Source: Phaeovulum veldkampii DSM 11550
Lineage (GTDB): Bacteria; Pseudomonadota; Alphaproteobacteria; Rhodobacterales; Rhodobacteraceae
Assembly: GCF_003034995.1 (NCBI RefSeq)
Contig: NZ_PZKF01000003.1
Span: 1 to 64,000 of the forward strand
DNA length: 64,000 nucleotides
Direction: 5' to 3'
The translations under genes and the position numbers were made by a program. Under the pieces are notes generated by a model. It saw only the letters and a list, made by a program, of their open reading frames with translations, was not told where the DNA came from and searched no databases. Every line of letters starts with the position of its first letter. The stretch's first letter is position 1. This document shows, one piece after another, positions 34,016 to 43,420 of the stretch.

Positions 34016-34240
34016 TCAGGGATCGTGCGGGCGATTTAGCTTGCCCTTTGGCAGCTTGCAACCGCTTTTTCGGGGTTTCATCGCGACGGATCGGCGAACG
34101 AAGCCGAGGGTCGGCGTTGATCTCCAGCCGGTAGTAGCGGACGACCGCGCAGTCGCAGGCGAACCCACCTCGACCGAACCCAGTTCCGGGCAGATCATCA
34201 ACGCCACGCTGCGGCGCAGGCGCTCAATCGCACGCATCAT
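34016..34240 (-). CDS. Doubtful 74-residue phage-derived frame
   Basis: Begins MMRAIERLRRSVALMICPEL with a strong AAGGAGG six bases upstream, and its ATG overlaps the stop of the preceding minus-strand frame. The first 25 residues look genuine, but the rest (low-complexity Ser/Arg) runs through the tRNA-Ser promoter, and a neighbouring frame reads VRYYRLEINADPRL, which looks more protein-like. Best seen as a truncated or frameshifted phage gene. Confidence 0.35.
   Translation of the reverse strand: MMRAIERLRRSVALMICPELGSVEVGSPATARSSATTGWRSTPTLGFVRRSVAMKPRKSGCKLPKGKLNRPHDP
34033..34061 (-). promoter_or_regulatory. Probable promoter of tRNA-Ser
   Basis: On the minus strand TTGCAA (34061-34056) and TAAATC (34038-34033) are 17 bases apart and end 20 bases before the tRNA. 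This fits a housekeeping promoter and argues that sequence up to about 34070 is native. Confidence 0.55.
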
Positions 34241-34416
34241 GCAGCCTCCTTCTTGCTCTTGGGGGGGCGGGGAATGTCGCGCGGCCATTCAAGGTCGGAT
34301 GGCCAACGGTCAGAGAACCACTGAACGACCGCCGCGGCCTTCCTGAGTGTGCAACTCGCACCCGCGACGAGACCTGCCAGCCACTTGACAGCCGGGAGAG
34401 ACCGGCACCCATTCAC
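34237..34416 (-). CDS. Small phage-type protein or fragment
   Basis: The frame ends TLRKAAAVVQWFSDRWPSDL followed by EWPRDIPRPPKSKKEAA. The W-P-x-D-x-x-W-P-x-x-I-P-R-P pattern recalls small proteins of Mu-like phage early regions (DUF6362-like; recollection). Only a GTG start is available at 34416, so the 5' end may be lost. Translationally coupled to the next minus-strand frame by ATGATG. Confidence 0.4.
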   Translation of the reverse strand: MNGCRSLPAVKWLAGLVAGASCTLRKAAAVVQWFSDRWPSDLEWPRDIPRPPKSKKEAA

Positions 34417-34430
34417 AGCGGGAGCGGAAC

Positions 34431-34610
34431 ATGGACCAGAGCGGCGACACATCGGCGGCTGCCGCCAGGATCAGGGATATGAACGCCGACCTGGAGCGTC
34501 AGGTCGGCGAATATCTGGCGGCTTTGGGGGGGTCGCGCGAACTGTCGCTGGCCCGCACCAAGTTTCAGGAGGGTTTTTTCTGGCTGCGCCTGCACCTGGG
34601 GGATGACTGA
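34431..34610 (+). CDS. 59-residue Acb2/Tad1-hairpin-like phage protein
   Basis: Starts MDQSGDTSAAAARIRDMNAD with GGGAGCGG eight bases upstream and ends SRELSLARTKFQEGFFWLRL plus HLGDD. The C-terminal pattern S-R-E-x-x-L-A-x-T-K-x-x-E-x-x-x-W is the one I recall from short phage proteins with the Acb2/Tad1 hairpin domain; characterised members sequester cyclic-nucleotide immune signals. Length and helical character agree. Assignment is by eye only, and this copy sits in a decayed region. Confidence 0.55.
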   Translation: MDQSGDTSAAAARIRDMNADLERQVGEYLAALGGSRELSLARTKFQEGFFWLRLHLGDD

Positions 34611-34710
34611 TGGCCTATGCCATGGGACGGCATTTTGTCGAACATAGGCGACCACTGGAACCGCTTCGCGCGTAAAGTGACCTGTACGACGCCGGGGCGC
34701 GGCTGATCCG

Positions 34711-35064
34711 GTCATCGAGGATACTGGCGCGAGAACGATCCAGTATGTCTACGACTTCGGGGATGACTGGGACCACAGCATCCGGATTGAAAGGGTCAGC
34801 GAGGCCACCCCGGGCACAAACTATCCGAGGCTGCTGAAAGCCAGCGGAGCATGCCCACCCGAGGACGTAGGCGGTGCCCCCGGTTACGAGGAATTCCTCG
34901 AAGCCATCGCCGATCCGGAACACGAGCAGCATGGAGACATGGTTCGCTGGTCAGGCAGACCCTTCGATCCCGAAGATGCCCAGATCGACAGGATCATCGA
35001 ACGCTTGGAGAAACTCGCCAAGAAATGGGCTCCACCACCCGGCAGACCCAAAGCCAAAACCTGA
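34711..35064 (+). pseudogene. C-terminal part of a plasmid pRiA4b ORF-3-like protein
   Basis: In one frame the sequence reads QYVYDFGDDWDHSIRIERVS, then ACPPEDVGGAPGYEEFLEAI, ADPEHEQHGDMVRWSG and FDPEDAQIDRIIERL. These are the core motifs of the pRiA4b ORF-3 family. There is no in-frame start: a stop at 34678 precedes degenerate Arg-rich codons, so the N-terminal half is missing. Family function is unknown; it is common on plasmids and mobile elements. Confidence 0.75.
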
Positions 35065-35336
35065 GAAATCAAACCCGCCACAGCCTACGCCGGATGGTTA
35101 CCCCACCACCGCATGTGCATCGAGGCCAACTCGCCCGGTCGAGATGGGGTATCGCACGGCATCCGATGCCGATGAGGCCAATGTGAGGTTCCTGGCCTCT
35201 GGATTGTTGACAACGAGGGCGCCAAGTTCTGGCTGTGCGGACCACTCCCGCCGAGGGTGCTGTCATCGCGCGCACAGGCCCAGACGCGTCCGTATCGGCG
35301 ACTGCGAGAGCGATAACTAAACGACAGAGGCAGATA
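35065..35336 (+). other. Gene-free debris with a possible IS256-family transposase scrap
   Basis: No intact gene in about 270 bases. At 35179-35235 one frame reads EVPGLWIVDNEGAKFWL, close to the pattern I recall from IS256-family transposases (LG-W-...-EGAKFWL). Two codons upstream there is a stop, and the sense is lost after the Leu. No terminal inverted repeats seen. Weak call. Confidence 0.3.
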
Positions 35337-35810
35337 TCAGGCGCCGGTGGTCACCGCTTGCGCCAGCAGCGCCAGCGCGTGGTGCAGGCTGGCCCGGCGC
35401 ACGCCATCGCGCCCCAGCGCGCCAAAGTCGCAGGTTTCGCTTGTCACGCTTCCGCCGCGGGCCAATGCAAAGCAGACCCGGCCCTCGGGCTTGAACTCTG
35501 ACCCGCCGGGGCCGGCGATGCCGGTCACGGCAACTGCCAGCGTGGCGCCCGACCGTGCCAGCGCCCCCGCCGCCATCTCGCGTGCGACAGCTTCGGACAC
35601 CGCGCCGAAGGCGTCCAGCGTGGCAGGCAGAACGCCCAGCATTTCGACCTTGGCGGCGTTGGAATAGGTGACAAAGCCTCGATCAAACACATGCGAGGCG
35701 CCGGGCGGATCGGTCAGCGCCGCCGCGATCATCCCGCCGGTGCAGCTTTCGGCGGTGGCGATGCGCAGGCCCGCCACGCGGGCCGCAGCCAGCAGCGCCG
35801 CCGTCTCCAT
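35337..35810 (-). CDS. pncC: Nicotinamide-nucleotide amidohydrolase PncC (CinA C-terminal domain)
   Basis: 157 residues. [24 protein letters not shown] holds the catalytic Ser region, with [23 protein letters not shown] further on. It hydrolyses NMN to nicotinate mononucleotide in pyridine-nucleotide recycling. The stand-alone domain length is normal. It follows pgpA by two bases at the end of a minus-strand run ispDF-pgpA-pncC. Confidence 0.9.
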   Translation of the reverse strand: METAALLAAARVAGLRIATAESCTGGMIAAALTDPPGASHVFDRGFVTYSNAAKVEMLGVLPATLDAFGAVSEAVAREMAAGALARSGATLAVAVTGIAGPGGSEFKPEGRVCFALARGGSVTSETCDFGALGRDGVRRASLHHALALLAQAVTTGA

Positions 35811-35812
35811 CG

Positions 35813-36316
35813 TCAGAACACCAGATGCCAGAGCGTGGCGATGACCAGCGTGCAGACGCCCGCGGCGGCCCCCGCCACCAGATCATCCAGCATCACCGCC
35901 TGCGCATCGCGCCGCGCGTCAATCTTGCCGATGATCGAGGGCTTCCAGATGTCAAAGAGGCGGAACAGTGCAAAGGCCGCGATCCAGGCCGGATAGGCGC
36001 GCGTGGCCCAGTCGCCGACACCGGTCAGCCAGAACACGAAGGCCGGGAACAGCAGCGCCACGAACATGCCCGCCACCTCGTCGATGACGATTTCCGACGG
36101 GTCTTCGCCGGGGCGCTCGCGCAGCGCCTCGTTGACCGACCAGAACCCCAGCAGGGTAATGCCGATGGTAGCGACCAGAAGCCCCCAAAAGCCAAAGCCG
36201 CGATCGATGGCCAGCGCGAACAGCAGCGCCACCAGCGCGCCAAACGTGCCGGGCGCCTTGGGGATTTCGCCCACCTGTCCGAAGGTGGTGATGAAGCGGA
36301 TCGTCGAGGGATTCAT
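35813..36316 (-). CDS. pgpA: Phosphatidylglycerophosphatase A
   Basis: 167 residues, membrane protein. [35 protein letters not shown] and the [10 protein letters not shown] motif match PgpA. It dephosphorylates PGP to phosphatidylglycerol. The start MNPSTIRF overlaps the stop of ispDF by four bases; the longer open frame upstream is the ispDF shadow. Confidence 0.92.
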   Translation of the reverse strand: MNPSTIRFITTFGQVGEIPKAPGTFGALVALLFALAIDRGFGFWGLLVATIGITLLGFWSVNEALRERPGEDPSEIVIDEVAGMFVALLFPAFVFWLTGVGDWATRAYPAWIAAFALFRLFDIWKPSIIGKIDARRDAQAVMLDDLVAGAAAGVCTLVIATLWHLVF

Positions 36317-37440
36317 TCTGACACCAGGGTTGCGGTTGCGATCGAAGCGATACCCTCTTCGCGGCCGGTGAAGCCCAGCCGTTCCGAGGTCGTGGCCTTG
36401 ACCGAGACGCGCGTGGGGTCGATCCCCATGATCCGCGCCAGTTCCTCGGCCATGGCTTGTGCATGCGGCCCGATCTTTGGCCGCTCGCAGATCAGGGTGA
36501 CATCGGCATTGGCAATACGAAAGCCCTTTTCGCGCGCAAGGTTTGCGGCATGGGCCAGAAAGATCTCGGATGCGGCGCCCTTCCACTGAGGATCGCTGGG
36601 CGGAAAGTGGCGGCCGATGTCGCCCTCGGCCATCGCGCCATAGATCGCGTCGGTCAACGCGTGCATCCCCACATCGGCATCGGAATGGCCCAGCAGCGCC
36701 TTGTCATGCGGTACCTTCACCCCGCACAGGATCACATGATCGCCCTCGCAAAAGGCATGCACATCATAGCCATTGCCCAGCCTTACATCCATCTTGGCCC
36801 CCAGTATCTGTTCGGCGCGCGCGAAATCTGCGGCGTAGGTGATTTTCAGATTGTCCTCGCTGCCCGCCACGATGGCAACCGGCAGGCCTGCGCGGCGGGC
36901 GATTTCCACGTCATCGGCGGCACCTTCTGGGTGCGCGCGATGGGCGGCGAGAATGGCGTCAAAGCGAAAGCCCTGCGGCGTCTGCGCGCGAAACAGGCCC
37001 TCGCGGTCCTGCGTGCCGGTGACCCGGTCTGCCGCGCCCCGCCACAGCGCATCGGTGACCGGCACGGCGGGGGCGGCAGCGGGCACGTCATTCAGCGCTG
37101 CGATCACGCGATCAATCAGCGCGCGGTCTACCAGCGGGCGCGCGCCGTCATGGATCAGAACGCGGGTCATGGCAGCGCCATCAAGGGCCTCGAGCGCGTT
37201 TCTCACGCTGTCGGAGCGGTTCGCGCCGCCCGCAACCAGCGTGACGCGGCCGCCAAATTCGGCAACGCCGCGGGCCATGTCGTCGGGGTGCAGCACCACC
37301 ACCACACGCGGCAGATGCGCAAAGGCCGCCACCGAATGGGCCAGCACGCTTTGGCCTGCGAGAGACCGCCACTGCTTGGGTTCACCCCCGCCCGCGCGGG
37401 TGCCGCGGCCCGCGGCCACGATGATCGCTGCGACCGTCAT
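36313..37440 (-). CDS. ispDF: Bifunctional IspD/IspF, isoprenoid (MEP) pathway
   Basis: 375 residues. IspD half: [56 protein letters not shown]. IspF half begins [20 protein letters not shown] and holds [18 protein letters not shown] and [18 protein letters not shown]. It makes CDP-ME and then, after IspE, ME-cPP. The fusion is common in alphaproteobacteria. The start MTVAAII at 37440 faces dusB across a 184-base divergent gap. Confidence 0.96.
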   Translation of the reverse strand: MTVAAIIVAAGRGTRAGGGEPKQWRSLAGQSVLAHSVAAFAHLPRVVVVLHPDDMARGVAEFGGRVTLVAGGANRSDSVRNALEALDGAAMTRVLIHDGARPLVDRALIDRVIAALNDVPAAAPAVPVTDALWRGAADRVTGTQDREGLFRAQTPQGFRFDAILAAHRAHPEGAADDVEIARRAGLPVAIVAGSEDNLKITYAADFARAEQILGAKMDVRLGNGYDVHAFCEGDHVILCGVKVPHDKALLGHSDADVGMHALTDAIYGAMAEGDIGRHFPPSDPQWKGAASEIFLAHAANLAREKGFRIANADVTLICERPKIGPHAQAMAEELARIMGIDPTRVSVKATTSERLGFTGREEGIASIATATLVSE

Positions 37441-37624
37441 ATCGCCTCCATCTGCATCCGCCAAAGGCTTAGGCCAAGCCTGATGCAGGCGCAATGCGCC
37501 CTTTTGCGCATCAAAGCGGTGAAAAAATGGGCAGGTGCGGGTTTTTGCTGCTATCCATGCTTGGGTGGAATTGTGATTCCCCTCCGGCACGACTAGTTCA
37601 GGGGCAACTGCACAAGGAACAGGC

Positions 37625-38608
37625 ATGAGCATCGACCTTGGCCCCCTTCGCCTGACCCCGCCGGTCTTTCTGGCGCCGATGGCCGGCATCACGGACCTGC
37701 CGTTTCGCCGCATGGTCGCGCGCTTTGGCGCGGGGCTGGTGGTGTCGGAAATGGTGGCCAGCGGCGAGATGCTGACGGCCAAGCCTTCGGTGCGTGCCAA
37801 GGCGCGGGCCGACTGGGAGGCGGGCGGGGTGCCGACCTCGGTGCAGCTTGCCGGGCGCGAGGCGCGCCCGATGGCCGAGGCCGCGCGGCTGGTGGCCGAC
37901 ATGGGCGCCGCGATCATCGACATCAACATGGGCTGCCCGGCGCGCAAGGTCACTGGCGGGCTTTCGGGGGCGGCGCTGATGCGCGATCCGGACCATGCGC
38001 TGCGCCTGATCGAGGCAGTGACCGGAGCGGTCGATCTGCCGGTGACGCTGAAGCTGCGTCTGGGCTGGGACAACGGCCAGAGAAACGCCGCCGAGATCGC
38101 TGCGCGGGCCGAGGCAGCTGGGGTGCGGATGATCGTCGTGCATGGCCGCACGCGGATGCAGTTTTACAGCGGGCAGGCGGATTGGGCGGCGATTGCCGCG
38201 GTGCGGGGGGCGGTGCGCATACCCGTGGTGGCCAATGGCGATATCGTGGGCGCTGCCAGCGCCCGCGTGGCGCTGGACCAGTCGGGGGCTGCGGGCGTGA
38301 TGGTGGGGCGCGGTGCGCAGGGCAAGCCCTGGGCGCTGGCCGAAATCACCCATGCGCTGCACGGCACGCCAGCGCCCGAGGTGCCGCAGGGGGCCGCATT
38401 GGCGGACCTCATTGCCGAACATTACGAGGCGATGCTGGGCTTTTACGGCGTCGAGGTGGGCCTGCGGCTCGCGCGCAAGCATCTGGGCTGGTATGCCGAG
38501 GCGGCCGCGGCACCCTTGCGCGCCGAGATGATGCGCGCCGAAACCCCCGCCGCCACGCTGGCGCTGATCGGCGCTGCCTTTGCCGATACCGGGAGGGCCG
38601 CCGCATGA
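37625..38608 (+). CDS. dusB: tRNA-dihydrouridine synthase (DusB/NifR3)
   Basis: 327 residues. FMN-binding TIM barrel: [40 protein letters not shown] with the catalytic Cys, [20 protein letters not shown] and [12 protein letters not shown]. It reduces uridine in tRNA. In Rhodobacter this gene was named nifR3 and precedes ntrBC, as here, overlapping ntrB by four bases. AAGGAACAGGC precedes ATG. Confidence 0.94.
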   Translation: MSIDLGPLRLTPPVFLAPMAGITDLPFRRMVARFGAGLVVSEMVASGEMLTAKPSVRAKARADWEAGGVPTSVQLAGREARPMAEAARLVADMGAAIIDINMGCPARKVTGGLSGAALMRDPDHALRLIEAVTGAVDLPVTLKLRLGWDNGQRNAAEIAARAEAAGVRMIVVHGRTRMQFYSGQADWAAIAAVRGAVRIPVVANGDIVGAASARVALDQSGAAGVMVGRGAQGKPWALAEITHALHGTPAPEVPQGAALADLIAEHYEAMLGFYGVEVGLRLARKHLGWYAEAAAAPLRAEMMRAETPAATLALIGAAFADTGRAAA

Positions 38609-39696
38609 CGCTGCCCGCCCCCGGCATCATCTGGGCCAGCCTGCCCACCCCCGCGATCCTGATCGACGGCGCAGACCGGGTGCTGGAGATCAACCCCGCG
38701 GCGGAGTTGTTCCTGAACATGTCGGCGCGCAGCCTGAAGGGGCAAAAGCTGTTTGACCGGCTGGCGATCGACGCGCCGCTGGAAGAGGTGTTCGGGCGTG
38801 TCCGCGCCAACAATTCGGCGCTGTTCATCAACGATGTCGATATCAGCACAGGCGAACGTGCGCCGGTGGTCTGCACCTTGCAGGCCGCGCCCTTGGGCGA
38901 TGATCCGCAAAACCTGCTGCTGGTGATCCAGCCGCGCGAGATCGCCGACCGGCTGGGCCGGGCGCAGCATGTCAAATCGGCCGCGCGCTCGGCCATCGGC
39001 ATGGCCGAAATGCTGGCGCATGAGATCAAGAACCCGCTCGCCGGCATTTCGGGCGCGGCGCAGCTTTTGTCGATGAACCTGTCGGGCGAGGATCTGGAGC
39101 TGACCGATCTCATCGTCGAGGAAACCCGGCGCATCGTGAAGCTGCTGGAACAGGTCGAGCAATTTGGCAACATCCGCCCGCCCGAATTGCGCGCGGTCAA
39201 CATCCACGACGTGCTGGACCGGGCGCGCAAATCGGCGCTGGTGGGCTTTGCCGCGCATATGAGCGTGATCGAGGATTACGACCCCTCGCTGCCCGCCACC
39301 CACGCCGACCCCGACCAGTTGACGCAGGTGTTTCTGAACCTGCTGAAGAACGCAGCCGAGGCCGCCAAGGGCACGCCGGGCACGATCCGCATTCGCACGT
39401 TCTACGACCTGTCGCTGCGGCTGCGGCGCAAGGATGGCCCCGGCCAGCCGCTGCCGCTTCAGGTCGAGATCATCGACGACGGCCCCGGCATCCCGCCCGC
39501 CATCGCCGCCGAGATTTTCGAACCCTTCGTTTCGGGCCGCGAGAATGGCACCGGGCTGGGCCTTGCGCTGGTGTCAAAGATCATTTCCGACCACGGCGGC
39601 TGGGTCAGCGTTGACAGCGTTCCGGGCCGCACCGTCTTCCGTGTTTCGCTTCCCCTTGCCCCGAAAAACCGGGCGCAGCCCAGTCTGGAGACCTGA
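38605..39696 (+). CDS. ntrB: Nitrogen regulation sensor kinase NtrB
   Basis: 363 residues, soluble. N-terminal PAS ([20 protein letters not shown]), H box [21 protein letters not shown] box [22 protein letters not shown], and [18 protein letters not shown]. It phosphorylates or dephosphorylates NtrC according to nitrogen status through PII. Coupled to dusB and two bases from ntrC. Confidence 0.95.
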   Translation: MTLPAPGIIWASLPTPAILIDGADRVLEINPAAELFLNMSARSLKGQKLFDRLAIDAPLEEVFGRVRANNSALFINDVDISTGERAPVVCTLQAAPLGDDPQNLLLVIQPREIADRLGRAQHVKSAARSAIGMAEMLAHEIKNPLAGISGAAQLLSMNLSGEDLELTDLIVEETRRIVKLLEQVEQFGNIRPPELRAVNIHDVLDRARKSALVGFAAHMSVIEDYDPSLPATHADPDQLTQVFLNLLKNAAEAAKGTPGTIRIRTFYDLSLRLRRKDGPGQPLPLQVEIIDDGPGIPPAIAAEIFEPFVSGRENGTGLGLALVSKIISDHGGWVSVDSVPGRTVFRVSLPLAPKNRAQPSLET

Positions 39697-39698
39697 CG

Positions 39699-41066
39699 AT
39701 GGACGGCACCGTTCTTGTCGCCGATGATGACCGCACGATCCGCACCGTTCTGACCCAGGCGCTGACGCGCGCCGGGTGCAAGGTGCATGCGACCTCCAGC
39801 CTGATGACGCTGATGCGCTGGATCGAGGAGGGCAAGGGCGATCTGGTGATTTCGGATGTGATGATGCCCGACGGAAACGGGCTGGAGGCGCTGCCGCGGA
39901 TCGGCAAGGAGCGCCCCGGCCTGCCGGTGATCGTGATTTCGGCGCAGAACACGATCATGACCGCGATTCAGGCCGCCGAGGCCGAGGCCTATGATTACTT
40001 GCCCAAGCCCTTTGACCTGCCCGACCTGATGAAACGCGCCGCCCGCGCGCTGGACCGCAAGCGCCGCGCCGCGCCGCTGCGCCCGGCCGAGCCGCGCGAG
40101 GTGGGCAGCGATCTGCCGCTGGTGGGGCGCACCCCGGCGATGCAGGCGCTGTATCGGCTGGTGGCGCGGGTGATGAACGCCGATCTGCCGGTGCTGATTG
40201 GCGGCGAATCCGGCACCGGAAAATCGTTGATCGCCAAGGCCATCCACGATTTTTCAGACCGCCGCACACAGCCTTTCGTGGTAGCGCAGGCCGCCGATCT
40301 GATGGGGGCCGACGGGCCGTCGCAACTGCTGGCGCGGGCGCGGGGCGGCAGTCTTGTGTTCGACGAGATCGGTGATTTCGACGATGAGGCTCAGGCGCGC
40401 ATCGTGCGCATGTGCGATGCGCTGCCCGATCCCGCACCGCGGATCATGGCGACCTCTCAGGTCGATCTGATGGCGCAGATGGAGGCGGGGCGGTTCCGGC
40501 AGGATCTGTTCTACCGGCTGTCCGGCGTCACGCTGGCAGTGCCCAGCCTGCGCGAGCGGGTCGAGGACATTCCGCTGCTGGCCGAGCATTTTCTGGCCCG
40601 CGGCGAACGCGACGGCGCCGCGCAGCGGCGGCTGTCGCCCGATGCGCTGGCGCTGGTGCGCGTCTATAGCTGGCCCGGCAACGTGCGGCAGCTGGAAAAC
40701 ACCATCCGCCGCCTGGTCGTGACCGCCGCCGAAGAAGAAATCACCCGCGCCGAGGTGGAACAGGTGCTGGGCAACCAGCCCGCCATCGAGCCGGCGCGCG
40801 GCGGCGGCGAGGGCGAAAAGCTGTCGGCGTCGGTCGCGCGGCATCTGCGGCGGTATTTCGACCTGCACGGCGGCAGCCTGCCTGCGCCGGGTCTTTACGA
40901 CCGCATCCTGCGAGAGGTCGAGGCGCCGCTGATCGAAATTGCGCTGGATGCCACCGCGGGCAATCAGGCCAGATGTGCCGATCTTCTGGGCATCAACCGC
41001 AATACTTTGCGCAAGAAGATCACCGATCTGGATATTCAGGTGACACGACGCCGCAAGCTGATGTAA
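39699..41066 (+). CDS. ntrC: Nitrogen response regulator NtrC, GAFTGA-less
   Basis: 455 residues. Receiver with D53 ([13 protein letters not shown]), AAA domain with Walker [15 protein letters not shown] (169-176) and Walker [15 protein letters not shown] (D222), and the C-terminal Fis [23 protein letters not shown]. The sigma-54 contact loop GAFTGA is missing and the Walker A-B interval is about 15-20 residues shorter than in enterics. This is the known Rhodobacter capsulatus type, which activates the housekeeping RNA polymerase instead of sigma-54 polymerase. That mode is inferred here by similarity. Confidence 0.95.
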   Translation: MDGTVLVADDDRTIRTVLTQALTRAGCKVHATSSLMTLMRWIEEGKGDLVISDVMMPDGNGLEALPRIGKERPGLPVIVISAQNTIMTAIQAAEAEAYDYLPKPFDLPDLMKRAARALDRKRRAAPLRPAEPREVGSDLPLVGRTPAMQALYRLVARVMNADLPVLIGGESGTGKSLIAKAIHDFSDRRTQPFVVAQAADLMGADGPSQLLARARGGSLVFDEIGDFDDEAQARIVRMCDALPDPAPRIMATSQVDLMAQMEAGRFRQDLFYRLSGVTLAVPSLRERVEDIPLLAEHFLARGERDGAAQRRLSPDALALVRVYSWPGNVRQLENTIRRLVVTAAEEEITRAEVEQVLGNQPAIEPARGGGEGEKLSASVARHLRRYFDLHGGSLPAPGLYDRILREVEAPLIEIALDATAGNQARCADLLGINRNTLRKKITDLDIQVTRRRKLM

Positions 41067-41106
41067 AACAGCCACAGGGGAGAGTGGCTTTTTCAGCGCA
41101 GATGAA

Positions 41107-43419
41107 ATGCTGCCGCCACACCCCTTGGGGGAGAGCGTGCAGGTCGGGGTCGAAGATAAAAGCGTTCTGCCTCAGGGCCGCAGGCGCCGCGGCAGTGCCC
41201 TTGGCGGGCTGGCGGCGCTGGGGCTGGTGGTGCTGGGGCCGGCGCTGGCGGTGGCCACGTTCTTTGCGCTGGGCCCGTTCGGGCAGGGCGCCGAATCAAC
41301 CGCGCTTCGGCTGATCCTGCTGGCTGATTTCGTTTATTTCCTGCTGTTGGCCACGCTGGTGATGATGCGGCTGATGCGGATGGTGGCGGCGCGCCGGGCT
41401 CGCTCGGCCGGGTCGCAACTGCATCTGCGGCTGACCGGCATCTTTGCGGGCGTGGCGCTGGTGCCCACGGTTCTGGTGGCGATCTTTGCCGGGCTGACGG
41501 TGAACATCGGGCTGGAAGGCTGGTTTTCCGAGCGGGTGCGGCAGGTGGTGGGCAGTTCGCTTGAGGCTGCCGAAGCCTACCAGGAGGAACACCGCCGCGA
41601 TCTGGCGGAGGATGCCGAGGCGCTGGCGGCCTTTTTGAACCTGCGCCGTCAGGCCACCAACATCTTTACCGAGGGCGATCTGCGCGAGTTGCTGAGCCAA
41701 GGTCAGGGGCTGGTGCAGCGCGGCCTGCGCGAGGCTTTTGTGATCGACGGCGCGGGTGATCTGCGCTCACGTGGGGAGCGCAGCTATCTGTTCGATTTCG
41801 AAGAACCCGCCAGTGCCGATCTGGCGCTGGCGCAGGCCGGCGAAACCGTGCTGATCGAAGATTGGGACAACAACGAATTTCGCGCGTTGGTGCATCTGGA
41901 CGCCTTTGTTGACCGCTATCTGTATGTCAGCCGGGTGGTCGATGGCGATATCCTGAAACTGCTGGATGACACTCGCGAAACGGTGGGGCTGTATCAGCAA
42001 CTGGAGGCCACGCGCGGCAAGGTTCTGTTTGAATTCGGTCTGGTCTATCTTGGTTTCGCGCTGATCCTTGTGCTGGCGGCGATCTGGCTGGGGCTGTCGA
42101 TCGCCGAGGGGCTGTCACGACCGATCGGGCGGCTGGCGCAGGCCGCCGAAAAGGTGGGGGCGGGCGATCTGGATGCGCAGGTGCCCGAACTGCCCGGCGA
42201 GGATGAAATCGCGGTGATGGGCCGCGCCTTCAACCGCATGACGCGCCAGTTAAAGGGGCAGCGGGCCGAACTGATGTCAAATCACCGCGAAACCGAAGAA
42301 CGGCGGCGGGTGTTTGATTCAGTGCTGTCATCGGTCACCTCGGGGGTGATCGGGCTGGATGCCGAGGGCCGGGTCGATTTTCTCAACCGCTCGGCCGCCC
42401 GGCTTCTGGAAATGGATCTGGCCGCCGGCCATGGCCGCCTGCTGGCCGAGGCGGTGCCGGAATTTGCCAGCCTGCTGGACCGGCTGCGCGATGGTCTGGC
42501 CGAGGTGGTGCAGGAAGAAATCCAGATATCGCGCGGCGGACGGCTGGAACGGCTGCTGGTGCGTCTGGCCGTGCGGCGCACTGCCGACGGGCTGGAGGGC
42601 TATGTGGTGGCCTTTGAAGACGTGACCGAACTGGTCAGCGCGCAGCGCATGGCCGCTTGGGGCGACGTGGCGCGGCGCATCGCGCATGAGATCAAGAATC
42701 CGCTGACCCCGATCCAGTTGTCGGCCGAGCGTATACGCCGCAAGTTCCGCCATCTGGAGGGCGCCGAGGCCGAGGCGCTGGAGCAATATACCGATGTGAT
42801 CATCCGTCAGACCAGCGACCTGCGCCGGATCGTGGACGAGTTCTCGCGCTTTGCCCGGATGCCAGAACCCGACCGCCGCGACCATGACCTGACCCGCCTG
42901 ATGCGCGACGCGGTGCTGTTGCAGGAGGAGGCGCTGCATGGCGCACGGCTGGTGGCCGATCTGCCCGAAGAGCCGGTGGTGGTGGAACTGGACGCCACAA
43001 TGATTTCGCAGGCGGTTACGAATCTGATCAAGAATGCAGGAGAAGCGATTGAAAGCCTTATGGAAAAAGGCTCTCCAGAAGGTTGGCGGCCCGAGGTGCG
43101 CGTGGCGATGACCGCCACCCCCGAGGCGGTGCGCATCACCATCACCGATAACGGCATCGGCCTGCCGCCCGACCGGGCGCGGCTGTTTGAACCCTATGTG
43201 ACGACGCGGGCCAAGGGCACCGGGCTTGGCCTGCCGATCGTCAAGAAGATCATCGAGGAACATGGCGGCACGCTGACACTGACCGATGCGCCCGCCTTCG
43301 AGGCTGGCGCGCATCGCGGCGCGCGGGCCGAAATCAGGTTGCCGCGCGCCCGCGCAGGCAGCCGTGCCGTGCGAGAAACCACTTCAGACAGGGGCCAGTC
43401 GCGCTCCGGGCAGGTATGA
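41107..43419 (+). CDS. ntrY: Nitrogen/redox sensor kinase NtrY
   Basis: 770 residues. TM helices near residues 29-50, 60-85, 108-130 and 310-335, a large periplasmic part between, then HAMP (LSRPIGRLAQAAEKVGAGDL), PAS (VLSSVTSGVIGLDAEGRVDF), H box [40 protein letters not shown] and GTGLGLPIVKKIIEEHGG. Partner of NtrX in nitrogen and envelope/redox control. Begins 41 bases after ntrC. Confidence 0.95.
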   Translation: MLPPHPLGESVQVGVEDKSVLPQGRRRRGSALGGLAALGLVVLGPALAVATFFALGPFGQGAESTALRLILLADFVYFLLLATLVMMRLMRMVAARRARSAGSQLHLRLTGIFAGVALVPTVLVAIFAGLTVNIGLEGWFSERVRQVVGSSLEAAEAYQEEHRRDLAEDAEALAAFLNLRRQATNIFTEGDLRELLSQGQGLVQRGLREAFVIDGAGDLRSRGERSYLFDFEEPASADLALAQAGETVLIEDWDNNEFRALVHLDAFVDRYLYVSRVVDGDILKLLDDTRETVGLYQQLEATRGKVLFEFGLVYLGFALILVLAAIWLGLSIAEGLSRPIGRLAQAAEKVGAGDLDAQVPELPGEDEIAVMGRAFNRMTRQLKGQRAELMSNHRETEERRRVFDSVLSSVTSGVIGLDAEGRVDFLNRSAARLLEMDLAAGHGRLLAEAVPEFASLLDRLRDGLAEVVQEEIQISRGGRLERLLVRLAVRRTADGLEGYVVAFEDVTELVSAQRMAAWGDVARRIAHEIKNPLTPIQLSAERIRRKFRHLEGAEAEALEQYTDVIIRQTSDLRRIVDEFSRFARMPEPDRRDHDLTRLMRDAVLLQEEALHGARLVADLPEEPVVVELDATMISQAVTNLIKNAGEAIESLMEKGSPEGWRPEVRVAMTATPEAVRITITDNGIGLPPDRARLFEPYVTTRAKGTGLGLPIVKKIIEEHGGTLTLTDAPAFEAGAHRGARAEIRLPRARAGSRAVRETTSDRGQSRSGQV

Positions 43420-43420
43420 G

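Noticed and set aside
36457-37596. 379-residue plus-strand frame
   Set aside because: Antisense to ispDF; low-quality composition.
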